Assembly (NCBI GenBank): GCA_963518955.1
Contig: CAUQKI010000003.1
Span: 1-64,000 of the forward strand
Direction: 5' to 3'
From: JABCPE02 sp963518955
GTDB lineage: Bacteria; Bacteroidota; Bacteroidia; Flavobacteriales; Weeksellaceae
DNA: 64,000 bases
A program made the position numbers and the translations under genes. The first letter of the stretch is position 1; each line of letters opens with the position of its first letter. Shown here piece by piece: positions 15,880 through 24,380 of the stretch. A model generated the notes under the pieces. The model was not told where the DNA came from. It saw only the letters and a program-made list of their open reading frames with translations, and searched no databases.

Positions 15880-17598
15880 ATGGCAAAGATCGACAGACAG
15901 AAGTATGCCTCAATGTATGGACCAACAGTTGGGGACAAAATTAGATTAGCAAATTCAGAATTGTTTGCAGAAATTGAAAGAGATTTTACAGTATACGGAG
16001 AAGAAAATAAATTCGGTGGAGGAAAAACAATGAGAGATGGTATGGCTCAGTCAGCTACTCATCTTAGAGATGAGGGGGTACTAGACTTAGTAATTACCAA
16101 TGCAACAATTATCGACTACTGGGGAATCGTAAAAGCAGATATCGGTATCAAAGATGGAAAAATCGCTGGTATTGGTAAAGCAGGTAACCCAAATACAATG
16201 GATGGAGTAACATCAGGAATGGTTATCGGAGCATCTACAGAAGCTTTAGGAGGTGAAGGTCACATCTTTACAGCTGGTGCTATTGATACTCACATTCACT
16301 ACATCTGTCCACAGCAGATAGAAACTGCATTAGCAGGCGGAACAACTACTTTTGTAGGAGGTGGTACAGGACCTAACCACGGAACATTAGCTACAACTAT
16401 TACTCCAGGTGCTTGGAACATTAGAAAAATGTTTGAAGCTTTGGATGGTTTACCAATGAACTTCGGTATCTTTGGTAAAGGTAACTCTTCTTCTGAAGAA
16501 GCAATCATTGAACAAATCGAAGCGGGAGTTTTTGGTCTTAAATTACACGAAGACTGGGGATCTACACCATCTGCTATTGACTCTTGTTTGACTATCTGTG
16601 ATAAATATGATGTACAAGCTACTATCCACACAGATACATTGAACGAAGCAGGATTCGTAGAAGATACAATGAGAGCAATCAATGGTAGAACTATCCACAC
16701 CTTCCACACAGAGGGAGCAGGAGGTGGACACGCGCCAGACATCATCACAGTAGCATCATATCCGAATGTATTGCCAGCATCAACAAACCCAACTAAGCCA
16801 TTCACAGTTAACACAATTGACGAGCACTTAGATATGTTGATGGTGTGCCACCACTTGGATAAAAATGTAAAAGAGGATGTATCTTTTGCAGACTCTAGAA
16901 TTAGAAGAGAGACTATCGCAGCAGAGGATATTTTCCATGATAAAGGTATTTTCTCTATCATGTCATCTGACTCACAAGCGATGGGTAGACCAGGTGAAGT
17001 TTTGATGAGAACATTCCAAACAGCTGACAAAATGAAGAAGCAATTTGGACCATTGCCAGAGGATGAAGGAACAGGAAATGATAACTTCAGAATTAAGAGA
17101 TATATTTCTAAAGTAACTATCAACCCAGCGATTGCACACGGTATCCAAAGATACATTGGATCAATCGAAGTTGGAAAGATGGCAGACTTAGTAATGTGGA
17201 GACCAGACATGTTTGGTGCTAAGCCAGAGATGATCATCAAAGGAGGTATGGTATCTTATGCTAAAATGGGAGATCCAAACGCATCTATCCCAACTCCACA
17301 ACCAATATTCTGGAGACCAATGTTCGGAAGTTATGGAAAAGCAAATACTGAATGTTCAGCGTTCTTCGTATCTAAAGTATCTTTACAAAAAGGAATTGTA
17401 CAGTCTTATGGATTAGGTAAAAAATTATTACCAGCGAAAGGATGTAGAACAGTAGGAAAAGCGGACATGTATCACAACGATGCAATGCCTAAGATTGAGG
17501 TAAATCCACAAACACATGAAGTGAAAGTAGATGGTATGCCATGTGTATGCGAGCCAGCTGACAAACTTCCAATGGGTCAATTATATTTCATGTTCTAA
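15880..17598 (+). CDS. ureC: Urease alpha (catalytic) subunit, copy 2
   Basis: A second 572-residue UreC, 92.7% identical to copy 1 by my count and without indels. All nickel ligands (His138, His140, Lys221, His250, His276, Asp364), Cys323-His324 and Arg340 are kept. Changes close to the active site are Gly134Ala and Phe141Tyr beside the first metal motif, and Ala217Val/Leu218Phe just before Lys221. Residues 244-351 and 377-450 are identical. There is no second ureA or ureB, so the product would have to assemble with the single UreA/UreB. It has its own upstream signals and a following terminator. Confidence 0.97.
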   Translation: MAKIDRQKYASMYGPTVGDKIRLANSELFAEIERDFTVYGEENKFGGGKTMRDGMAQSATHLRDEGVLDLVITNATIIDYWGIVKADIGIKDGKIAGIGKAGNPNTMDGVTSGMVIGASTEALGGEGHIFTAGAIDTHIHYICPQQIETALAGGTTTFVGGGTGPNHGTLATTITPGAWNIRKMFEALDGLPMNFGIFGKGNSSSEEAIIEQIEAGVFGLKLHEDWGSTPSAIDSCLTICDKYDVQATIHTDTLNEAGFVEDTMRAINGRTIHTFHTEGAGGGHAPDIITVASYPNVLPASTNPTKPFTVNTIDEHLDMLMVCHHLDKNVKEDVSFADSRIRRETIAAEDIFHDKGIFSIMSSDSQAMGRPGEVLMRTFQTADKMKKQFGPLPEDEGTGNDNFRIKRYISKVTINPAIAHGIQRYIGSIEVGKMADLVMWRPDMFGAKPEMIIKGGMVSYAKMGDPNASIPTPQPIFWRPMFGSYGKANTECSAFFVSKVSLQKGIVQSYGLGKKLLPAKGCRTVGKADMYHNDAMPKIEVNPQTHEVKVDGMPCVCEPADKLPMGQLYFMF

Positions 17599-17620
17599 TA
17601 GAATTGAAATTTAGAAATAG

Positions 17621-17651
17621 AACCACCTTTATTAAAAAGGTGGTTTTTTGT
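17621..17651 (+). terminator. Terminator after ureC copy 2
   Basis: Perfect 10-bp stem, AACCACCTTT against AAAGGTGGTT, 5-base loop, then TTTTTTG. It ends the second ureC unit before the accessory genes. Confidence 0.87.
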
Positions 17652-17703
17652 TATTTTTTTGTAAAAAAGTAACAAAAATGTTTTTTATTTGAAATAAGTT
17701 TTA

Positions 17704-17711
17704 TAAATTTG
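17704..17711 (+). promoter_or_regulatory. -7 element upstream of the small membrane ORF and ureEFGD
   Basis: TAAATTTG fits TANNTTTG. It is the first such element after the ureC copy 2 terminator and may start the accessory-gene transcript. The -33 part is unclear. Confidence 0.45.
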
Positions 17712-17721
17712 TGTCATCAAA

Positions 17722-17969
17722 ATGATAAAGATAACACCTTTAGAATTGTTTTTTTAGTAATCTATTATAATTTAGTCGTTGAAGTCAGAGAGAGGCCCAA
17801 TAAACTTATAATATCATTTTTTAGCTTTGTAATATTTTGGTTTTTAGATGGTTATTGGGCTGTTTCTGATTTATTTTTTTGGAAAAATAAAAAGGCTGTT
17901 ATATATCATATAATTATGATGCCTTTATCTACTTTTTTTATTGTATTTTTGAACTCGTTTAAATCCTGA
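17722..17969 (+). pseudogene. Small two-helix membrane protein interrupted by a frameshift in a T run
   Basis: From the ATG at 17722 the frame reads MIKITPLELFF and stops at a TAG inside a run of seven T (17749-17757 region). The next frame, open across this run, continues LVIYYNLVVEVRERPNKL and then two hydrophobic segments (about IISFFSFVIFWFLDGY and AVIYHIIMMPLSTFFIVFL) to the stop at 17969. One extra T would join both into a single protein of about 82 residues. It is either a pseudogene, a phase-variable gene or a sequencing indel. The family is not recognised. It lies between ureC copy 2 and ureE. Confidence 0.5.
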
Positions 17970-18025
17970 ATGGATGGAAACGGGATTTTTTATTTTAAAG
18001 ACATTGATAATTTAAAAATGAGCCT

Positions 18026-18538
18026 ATGTTAGTGGTTTCTGAGGTAATTCGAAATGCGAAAGGAGAGGATTTATCCTCAAAAGAAGTAGATTTTTTTGAT
18101 ATAGAATGGTTTGAATCTACAAGAAAACTTTTGCGCAAAGTCAGTCATAAAGGAGAGGAAGTAGGTTTAAGAATATTGAAAGAAAATCTTAGACTAAAAC
18201 ATCACGATGTGCTATGGGAAGATGGAAATAAAATATTGTTAGTCAATGTATTGCCATCTGATGCAGTGGTGGTTCAGCCGAAGACAATGAGAGAAATGGG
18301 AACTATTTGTTTTGAGATTGGTAATCAGCACATTCCTATTTTCATTGAGAATGATGAGATTATCATCCCTTACGAAGATCCTATTTTTAATCTGCTGAAA
18401 AAAGGCGGATATGAGCCATTCAAAGCACAAAGAATTTTTGAAGATATGCTGAAAGCATCATCTGACCACGAAGCTCCTGCAAAGGATCACAAGATAGACA
18501 CTGACCAGCTTTTTTCAAAAGTGTTTCCGAGTAAATAA
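18026..18538 (+). CDS. ureE: Urease accessory nickel chaperone UreE
   Basis: A 170-residue UreE. The N-terminal peptide-binding half (VDFFDIEWFESTRKLLRKVSHKGEEVGLRI) is followed by the metal-binding half with AVVVQPKTMREMGTICFEIGNQHIPIFIENDEIIIPYEDPIFNLLKKGGY. The C-terminus has only scattered His residues and no long His-rich tail. It hands nickel to UreG during activation. It starts the accessory set ureE-F-G-D. The nearby alternative ATG in another frame is quickly closed, so 18026 is the start. Confidence 0.93.
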   Translation: MLVVSEVIRNAKGEDLSSKEVDFFDIEWFESTRKLLRKVSHKGEEVGLRILKENLRLKHHDVLWEDGNKILLVNVLPSDAVVVQPKTMREMGTICFEIGNQHIPIFIENDEIIIPYEDPIFNLLKKGGYEPFKAQRIFEDMLKASSDHEAPAKDHKIDTDQLFSKVFPSK

Positions 18539-18575
18539 AAAGACTAAATTATAATAGATAAAAAACAGAAATAAA

Positions 18576-19271
18576 ATGAAGGTAAATTCACTAATAAGTC
18601 TATTACACATTGCGGACCCGACTTTGCCGATTGGGGGATACTCTCACTCAAATGGTTTGGAAACCTATGTGCAGAAAGGACTTGTAAACAGTACGGAGAC
18701 GGCGGCTTTATTTCTTAATAATATGCTGTCCAGCAGTATATTACATAATGATGCAGCTTATGTGAGATTAGCTTATGAAGCTATGAAAGAAAAAGACAGC
18801 TACGAAAGAATAGTTGTTTTGGATGAGGAATGTAGTGCAATGAAGAGTCCAAGAGAAATTCGTGAGGCGAGCCACAAATTGGGAACGAGATTGCTGAAAA
18901 TCTTCATAGAAGAAGGACAAAAGTGCGATTTCTTGACAAAATTTGGGGACTATGTAACTAAAAATATCAGCGTGGGGAATTATCCTGTAGTATATGGTGC
19001 ATTGTGCTATTTGATGGAAATTCCTTTGGAAGAGGCGATTACAGCGTTTTATTTCTCTACGGCTACAGGTATGGTGACTAACGCGGTTAAGTTGGTTCCA
19101 CTTGGTCAGCTTGAAGGACAGAAAATTCTTTTTGAAGTGAAAAAAAATATTCCTTCTTGGGTAGAAAAAACCATGAATTTGGAAGAAGAAAAAATCGGTC
19201 TTTCTAATGTAGGATTTGATTTGAGATCTATGCAGCACGAGAGATTGTATTCAAGATTATATATGAGTTAA
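18576..19271 (+). CDS. ureF: Urease accessory protein UreF
   Basis: A 231-residue all-helical UreF. Typical features are LLHIADPTLPIGGYSHSNGLETYVQKG at the N-terminus, MKSPREIREASHKLGTRLL, and a central helix pair around YPVVYGALCYLMEIPLEEAITAFYFSTATGMVTNAVKLVPLGQLEGQ. UreF bridges UreD-bound apo-urease and the UreG GTPase. It lies 37 bp after ureE and 40 bp before ureG in a single strand-wise series. Confidence 0.95.
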   Translation: MKVNSLISLLHIADPTLPIGGYSHSNGLETYVQKGLVNSTETAALFLNNMLSSSILHNDAAYVRLAYEAMKEKDSYERIVVLDEECSAMKSPREIREASHKLGTRLLKIFIEEGQKCDFLTKFGDYVTKNISVGNYPVVYGALCYLMEIPLEEAITAFYFSTATGMVTNAVKLVPLGQLEGQKILFEVKKNIPSWVEKTMNLEEEKIGLSNVGFDLRSMQHERLYSRLYMS

Positions 19272-19311
19272 GGATTAAAATTATTGAAGTATAACAAAAA
19301 ATTATAACAAA

Positions 19312-19950
19312 ATGGCAAATAGAAAATATATTAAAATTGGTGTAGCAGGTCCTGTAGGTGCTGGAAAAACAGCTTTGATAGAGGTTTTATCAAGAAAAAT
19401 GATGGATGATTATTATGTTTGTGTAATCACCAATGATGTTTATACTAACGAGGACGAAAAATTCCTTCAAAAAAATAGTAAATTACCAAAAGATAGAATT
19501 GCAGGGGTAGAAACAGGAGGATGTCCTCACACAGCGATTAGAGAAGATGCGAGTATGAACTTGGAGGCAGTGGATGAAATGGCTGCTAAACACCCAGACA
19601 TGGAAATTCTTTTCGTGGAGAGTGGTGGTGATAACCTTTCTGCTACATTTAGCCCAGAATTGGCTGATTTGACAATATTCGTAATCGATGTGGCTGCGGG
19701 TGAAAAAATCCCAAGAAAAGGAGGGCCTGGTATCACAAGATCTGACTTGTTGATGATTAACAAATTTGACTTAGCTCCATTAGTAGGTGCAGATTTAGCA
19801 GTAATGGAAAGCGATGCGAAGAGAATGAGACAAGGGCGTCCATTTGTATTCACAAACTTGAAAACAGAAGAAGGAGTAGATGCTGTTATCGGATGGATTA
19901 AGAAATATGCTCTTTTAGAAGATATTGAAGAACCTGCAATTATCAGATAA
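19312..19950 (+). CDS. ureG: Urease accessory GTPase UreG
   Basis: A 212-residue SIMIBI GTPase. The P-loop GPVGAGKT is at residues 13-20, the dimer nickel site Cys71-Pro-His73 (GGCPHTAIRED) is intact, ESGGDNLSATFSPELADLT is the switch/Walker B region, and NKFD is the guanine-specificity motif. UreG delivers nickel in a GTP-dependent step with UreF and UreD. It lies 2 bp before ureD. Confidence 0.97.
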   Translation: MANRKYIKIGVAGPVGAGKTALIEVLSRKMMDDYYVCVITNDVYTNEDEKFLQKNSKLPKDRIAGVETGGCPHTAIREDASMNLEAVDEMAAKHPDMEILFVESGGDNLSATFSPELADLTIFVIDVAAGEKIPRKGGPGITRSDLLMINKFDLAPLVGADLAVMESDAKRMRQGRPFVFTNLKTEEGVDAVIGWIKKYALLEDIEEPAIIR

Positions 19951-19952
19951 TT

Positions 19953-20780
19953 ATGAACGGAATAATAGGGGAATACACCAGTAAGATGAGCCTAAGGACT
20001 GAGATCCGAGATGGGTTTCATCACTTGGCGGAAATGTTTTATACCAATCCGTTTGGATTGATGAGATTTGATAAGAGAAGTGCTCATGACCCTTGGTTGA
20101 GATACATGATAAGAAGCTCCACTCCTGGGATTATGGCGGGGGATTTCTATGAAATGTCTTTTAGAGTAGCAAAAGGAACTAATTTAGGTCTTGAAACTCA
20201 GGCTTATTCTAGGATCCATTCTATGAAACCTGGGGGATTTGCTAAGCAGACAACTACTATAGATGTAGAGGAAGATGCTATGTTTCAGTATATTCCACAC
20301 CCTACTTCGCCGCACAAAGACTCTGTTTATGAAGCGATAAATACTATCAATATTGCTAAAACATCTAGAGTAATCTGGGGGGAGGTAATTACTTGTGGAA
20401 GAAAACTTTACGGCGAAGGAGAAATTTTTGAATTTAAAGAATTTAAAAACTATACGAGAATATTCCTTGATGGTCATCTTATCTTCAAAGATAGATTGTA
20501 CATGAAGCCAAGTGAAATGGATTTAACTACAATGGGACAATGGGAGGATTTTACTCACCAAGCTACTATCTTTATCTATGACCAGCAGTTGGAAGAAGAT
20601 CACCTTTTAGAACTTTTAGAAAAAGCACTAAAAGATGATGAAGGTGTAGAGTACGGCATCACAACTACTGTAGGAGGTGGTATCGTGATAAGAATCGTAG
20701 GGCATGGCGGAGAGCAGCTCTATAACATTGCTAAGCGATTCGAATACAGTATTTTAGATGAAATCATAGAACCGATTTAA
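19953..20780 (+). CDS. ureD: Urease accessory protein UreD (UreH)
   Basis: A 275-residue UreD. Recognisable parts are the N-terminal beta-strand region (GEYTSKMSLRTEIRDGFHHLAEMFYTNPFG), LMRFDKRSAHDPWLRYMIRSSTPGIMAGD with the conserved GG/AGD-type turn, and AYSRIHSMKPGGFAKQTTTIDV. It is the scaffold that binds apo-urease and channels nickel. Last gene of the accessory unit; a terminator follows. Placing ureD last rather than first is a layout I associate with some flavobacteria and Helicobacter-like operons. Confidence 0.92.
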   Translation: MNGIIGEYTSKMSLRTEIRDGFHHLAEMFYTNPFGLMRFDKRSAHDPWLRYMIRSSTPGIMAGDFYEMSFRVAKGTNLGLETQAYSRIHSMKPGGFAKQTTTIDVEEDAMFQYIPHPTSPHKDSVYEAINTINIAKTSRVIWGEVITCGRKLYGEGEIFEFKEFKNYTRIFLDGHLIFKDRLYMKPSEMDLTTMGQWEDFTHQATIFIYDQQLEEDHLLELLEKALKDDEGVEYGITTTVGGGIVIRIVGHGGEQLYNIAKRFEYSILDEIIEPI

Positions 20781-20800
20781 TAATATTGTGATCCTAATGA

Positions 20801-20840
20801 AAAAACAGTTGTATCAGAAATGGTATAACTGTTTTTTTTT
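20801..20840 (+). terminator. Terminator after ureD
   Basis: AAAACAGTT and AACTGTTTT arms around a 16-base partly paired loop, followed by ten T. Confidence 0.75.
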
Positions 20841-20860
20841 GATAAATTTTGAATAACTTT

Positions 20861-20890
20861 TTGTCAGTTTTAGAAAAAGTTGTACTTTTG
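20861..20890 (+). promoter_or_regulatory. Promoter of the str operon
   Basis: TTG at 20861-20863, 19-bp spacer, TACTTTTG at 20883-20890. Full consensus match, 31 bp before rpsL. Confidence 0.78.
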
Positions 20891-20921
20891 CAAATCAAAT
20901 AATTTAATATAAAGCAATAAA

Positions 20922-21320
20922 ATGCCTACTATTCAACAATTAGTAAGAAAAGGAAGAGCCACAATTGCCAAGAAGAGCAAATCGGTTGCTTTGGATTCTT
21001 GTCCACAAAAGAGAGGTGTATGTACGAGAGTATATACAACTACACCTAAGAAACCTAACTCTGCACTTAGAAAGGTTGCCAGAGTAAGACTTTCTAATGG
21101 TAAAGAAGTTAACGCTTATATCCCGGGCGAAGGACATAATCTCCAAGAGCACTCGATAGTATTGGTAAGAGGCGGAAGGGTGAAAGACCTACCGGGAGTT
21201 CGTTATCACATTGTAAGAGGTGCTTTGGACACTGCAGGTGTAAATGGAAGAACGCAAAGAAGATCTAAGTATGGAGCTAAGAGACCTAAACCAGGTGCAG
21301 CACCAGCAGGGAAAAAGTAA
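20922..21320 (+). CDS. rpsL: 30S ribosomal protein S12
   Basis: A 132-residue S12 with the short C-terminal extension (RPKPGAAPAGKK). The decoding-site loops TTPKKPNSALRK (Lys43/Lys44 with Met counted) and GGRVKDLPGVRYH (Lys88, Pro91) have wild-type residues, so no classic streptomycin-resistance substitution is present. First gene of the str operon. Confidence 0.98.
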   Translation: MPTIQQLVRKGRATIAKKSKSVALDSCPQKRGVCTRVYTTTPKKPNSALRKVARVRLSNGKEVNAYIPGEGHNLQEHSIVLVRGGRVKDLPGVRYHIVRGALDTAGVNGRTQRRSKYGAKRPKPGAAPAGKK

Positions 21321-21345
21321 TCATTAAATTTTAAGGAAAGAAACA

Positions 21346-21822
21346 ATGAGAAAGACAAAAGCAAAAAAAAGACCGTTGTTACCAGATCCTAAATTTAATG
21401 ATCAATTGGTAACAAGATTTGTGAATAACTTGATGATAGATGGTAAAAAATCTATCGCATTTAGAATTTTCTATGATGCACTAGATATCGTAGAAACTAA
21501 AAAAGAAGATCAGGAAAAAACTTCTCTTGAAGTATGGAAAGATGCGCTTACTAATGTAATGCCGCATGTAGAAGTAAGATCAAGAAGAGTAGGAGGTGCT
21601 AACTTCCAAATTCCTATGCCGATCAGAGCTGATAGAAAAATTTCTATGGCTATGAAATGGTTGATCAAATATGCTTCTTTGAGAAACGATAAATCTATGG
21701 CGCAAAAATTAGCTGCTGAGATTATCGCTGCTTCTAAAGAAGAAGGAGCTGCTGTTAAGAAAAAGACAGATACTCACAAAATGGCAGAAGCAAACAAAGC
21801 ATTCTCACACTTTAAATTCTAA
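21346..21822 (+). CDS. rpsG: 30S ribosomal protein S7
   Basis: A 158-residue S7, starting MRKTKAKKRPLLPDPKFNDQLVTRFVNNLM, with the RRVGGANFQIPMPIRADRK loop and KMAEANKAFSHFKF at the end. It nucleates assembly of the 30S head. It lies 25 bp after rpsL and 6 bp before fusA. Confidence 0.98.
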   Translation: MRKTKAKKRPLLPDPKFNDQLVTRFVNNLMIDGKKSIAFRIFYDALDIVETKKEDQEKTSLEVWKDALTNVMPHVEVRSRRVGGANFQIPMPIRADRKISMAMKWLIKYASLRNDKSMAQKLAAEIIAASKEEGAAVKKKTDTHKMAEANKAFSHFKF

Positions 21823-21828
21823 TCTGAA

Positions 21829-23946
21829 ATGGGAAGAGATCTTAGATATACAAGAAATATTGGTATTGCTGCACACATCGATGCAGGGAAAACTACCACT
21901 ACAGAGAGAATTTTATTTTACACTGGTAAAACTCACAAGTTGGGTGAAACTCACCAAGGGACATCTCAGATGGACTGGATGGAGCAAGAAGCTGAAAGAG
22001 GGATTACAATTACCTCTGCGGCTACTACTTGTAACTGGAATTTCCCAACCGATCAAGGAAAAGTTTTGCCAGAAACTAAAGGATACCACTTTAACATCAT
22101 CGATACCCCAGGACACGTTGACTTTACTGTAGAGGTAAACCGTTCTTTGAGAGTATTGGATGGTCTAGTGTTCTTGTTTTCAGCGGTTGACGGAGTAGAG
22201 CCACAATCAGAAACTAACTGGAGATTGGCTGACAACTACAAAGTTGCGAGAATGGGATTCGTAAACAAAATGGACAGACAAGGAGCTGATTTCTTGGCAG
22301 TTTGTCGTCAGGTAAAAGAAATGCTAGGTTCTAACGCTGTTCCTATCGTATTACCAATCGGTAGTGAAGAAGACTTCAAAGGAGTGGTTGACCTTATCAA
22401 GAACAGAGCTATTGTTTGGCACGAAGATACTCAGGGTATGACATTTGATGTGGTTCCAATTCCAGAAGATATGAAAGCTGATGTATTGGAATACAGACAA
22501 AACCTTGTGGAAAATGTGGCAGAATATGACGAGTCTTTATTAGAGAAATTCTTTGAAGATCCAGATTCTATCACAGAAGAAGAAATTAATGAAGCTTTAA
22601 GAAAAGCAACTATTGATTTGTCTATTATCCCAATGACTTGTGGTTCTTCATTTAAGAACAAAGGAGTTCAGTTTATGTTGGATGCTGTATGTAAATACCT
22701 TCCTTCTCCACTAGATAAAGATGATATCAAAGGAACTGACCCTAAAACTGATGCTGAAATTACAAGAAAACCAGATGTAAATGAGCCGTTTGCTGCATTA
22801 GCATTTAAGATTGCTACTGACCCTTATGTAGGTAGATTGGCATTCTTTAGAGCTTATTCTGGTAGATTGGATGCAGGTTCTTATGTATTGAACACAAGAT
22901 CTGATTCTAAAGAAAGAATCTCAAGAATCTATCAGATGCACGCGAATAAGCAAAATCCTGTAGAATATATTGAAGCAGGAGATATCGGTGCAGCTGTAGG
23001 ATTTAAAGATATCAAAACTGGGGATACACTTTGTGATGAAAAGAACCCTATCGTTCTTGAATCTATGATTTTCCCAGATCCAGTAATCGGTATCGCTGTT
23101 GAACCTAAAACTAAAGCTGACCAGGATAAAATGGGTAACGCTTTAGCGAAGTTAGCAGAAGAGGATCCTACTTTCCAAGTGAAAACAGATGAAGCATCTG
23201 GACAAACTATCATCTCTGGAATGGGAGAGCTTCACTTGGATATCATCGTAGACCGTCTAAGAAGAGAGTTCAAGGTAGAAGTAAACCAAGGACAGCCGCA
23301 AGTAGAGTACAAAGAATCACTTACAGCTACAGCTAATCACAGAGAAGTTTACAAAAAACAAACTGGGGGTAGAGGTAAATTCGCGGATATCATCTTCGAA
23401 ATTGGTCCTGCTGATGAAGGAAAAACAGGTCTTGAATTCATCAACGAAATTAAAGGTGGTAACATTCCAAAAGAATTTATCCCTTCTGTTGAAAAAGGAT
23501 TCAAAGAAGCTATGAAAAATGGTCCTTTGGCTGGATTCGAGATTGAAGGAATTAAAGTTACACTAAAAGATGGTTCTTTCCACCCAGTGGACTCTGACCA
23601 ACTTTCATTCGAATTGGCTGCTAAACTTGGATTTAGAGAAGCTGGTAAAGCTGCTAAACCAGTAATCATGGAGCCTATCATGAAATTGGAAGTTGTTACT
23701 CCAGAAGAATACATGGGGGATATCGTAGGTGACCTTAACAGAAGAAGAGGTACTGTAAACGGTATGGATGATAGAAATAATGCTAAAGTTATCAAAGCAT
23801 TTGTTCCATTAGCAGAAATGTTTGGATATGTAACAGCTCTTAGAACATTATCTTCTGGTAGAGCAACATCTTCTATGGAGTTTGAAAAATATGAACCAGC
23901 TCCACAGAATGTGGCTGAAGAAGTAATAGCTAAAGCAAGAGGTTAA
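21829..23946 (+). CDS. fusA: Elongation factor G
   Basis: A 705-residue translocation GTPase. The G1 loop AHIDAGKTTTTE is at about residues 16-27, G2 RGITITSAATT, G3 DTPGHVDF, G4 NKMDRQG, with domains II-V following at full length (GGRGKFADI, GFREAGKAAKPVIMEPIMKLEVVTPEEYMGDIVGDLNRRRG). It drives tRNA-mRNA translocation and, with RRF, ribosome recycling. Confidence 0.98.
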   Translation: MGRDLRYTRNIGIAAHIDAGKTTTTERILFYTGKTHKLGETHQGTSQMDWMEQEAERGITITSAATTCNWNFPTDQGKVLPETKGYHFNIIDTPGHVDFTVEVNRSLRVLDGLVFLFSAVDGVEPQSETNWRLADNYKVARMGFVNKMDRQGADFLAVCRQVKEMLGSNAVPIVLPIGSEEDFKGVVDLIKNRAIVWHEDTQGMTFDVVPIPEDMKADVLEYRQNLVENVAEYDESLLEKFFEDPDSITEEEINEALRKATIDLSIIPMTCGSSFKNKGVQFMLDAVCKYLPSPLDKDDIKGTDPKTDAEITRKPDVNEPFAALAFKIATDPYVGRLAFFRAYSGRLDAGSYVLNTRSDSKERISRIYQMHANKQNPVEYIEAGDIGAAVGFKDIKTGDTLCDEKNPIVLESMIFPDPVIGIAVEPKTKADQDKMGNALAKLAEEDPTFQVKTDEASGQTIISGMGELHLDIIVDRLRREFKVEVNQGQPQVEYKESLTATANHREVYKKQTGGRGKFADIIFEIGPADEGKTGLEFINEIKGGNIPKEFIPSVEKGFKEAMKNGPLAGFEIEGIKVTLKDGSFHPVDSDQLSFELAAKLGFREAGKAAKPVIMEPIMKLEVVTPEEYMGDIVGDLNRRRGTVNGMDDRNNAKVIKAFVPLAEMFGYVTALRTLSSGRATSSMEFEKYEPAPQNVAEEVIAKARG

Positions 23947-23963
23947 TTAAAATTTAGATTAAA

Positions 23964-24269
23964 ATGTCACAAAGAATCAGAATAAAATTAAAATCTTACG
24001 ATTACAATTTAGTAGATAAATCTGCTGAGAAAATCGTAAAAACAGTAAAATCTACAGGAGCTGTGGTAAATGGACCAATCCCATTACCTACTCACAAGAG
24101 AATCTTTACTGTGCTTAGATCTCCGCATGTTAATAAAAAAGCAAGAGAACAGTTCCAGCTTTCTGCACACAAGAGATTGATGGATATCTACTCTTCTTCT
24201 TCTAAGACTGTAGATGCTCTTATGAAGTTAGAATTACCAAGCGGTGTAGATGTAGAAATCAAAGTTTGA
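23964..24269 (+). CDS. rpsJ: 30S ribosomal protein S10
   Basis: A 101-residue S10 (RIRIKLKSYDYNLVDKSAEKIVKTVKSTGA, GPIPLPTHKRIFTVLRSPHVNKKAREQF). It follows fusA by 17 bp, an order typical for Bacteroidota. Here, however, a terminator follows and the rplC/S10 operon does not continue. Confidence 0.97.
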   Translation: MSQRIRIKLKSYDYNLVDKSAEKIVKTVKSTGAVVNGPIPLPTHKRIFTVLRSPHVNKKAREQFQLSAHKRLMDIYSSSSKTVDALMKLELPSGVDVEIKV

Positions 24270-24301
24270 TAAAACAATGTATTTATCATTTTGCTATGAT
24301 A

Positions 24302-24340
24302 AAAATCCTTTCCTAAGAAATTGGGAAAGGATTTTCTTTA
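24302..24340 (+). terminator. Terminator after rpsJ
   Basis: Stem AAAATCCTTTCC / GGGAAAGGATTTT with a short loop and a following T-rich tract; it closes the ribosomal protein operon. Confidence 0.87.
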
Positions 24341-24380
24341 TTTGAAATACTTTTGATATTATTGCAGAATAAATTTTAGT

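Noticed and set aside
16299..17240. 313-codon open frame antisense to ureC copy 2
   Set aside because: It is the mirror of strong codon bias in ureC. The antisense frame in copy 1 is broken into shorter pieces, and there is no start signal or protein-like feature.
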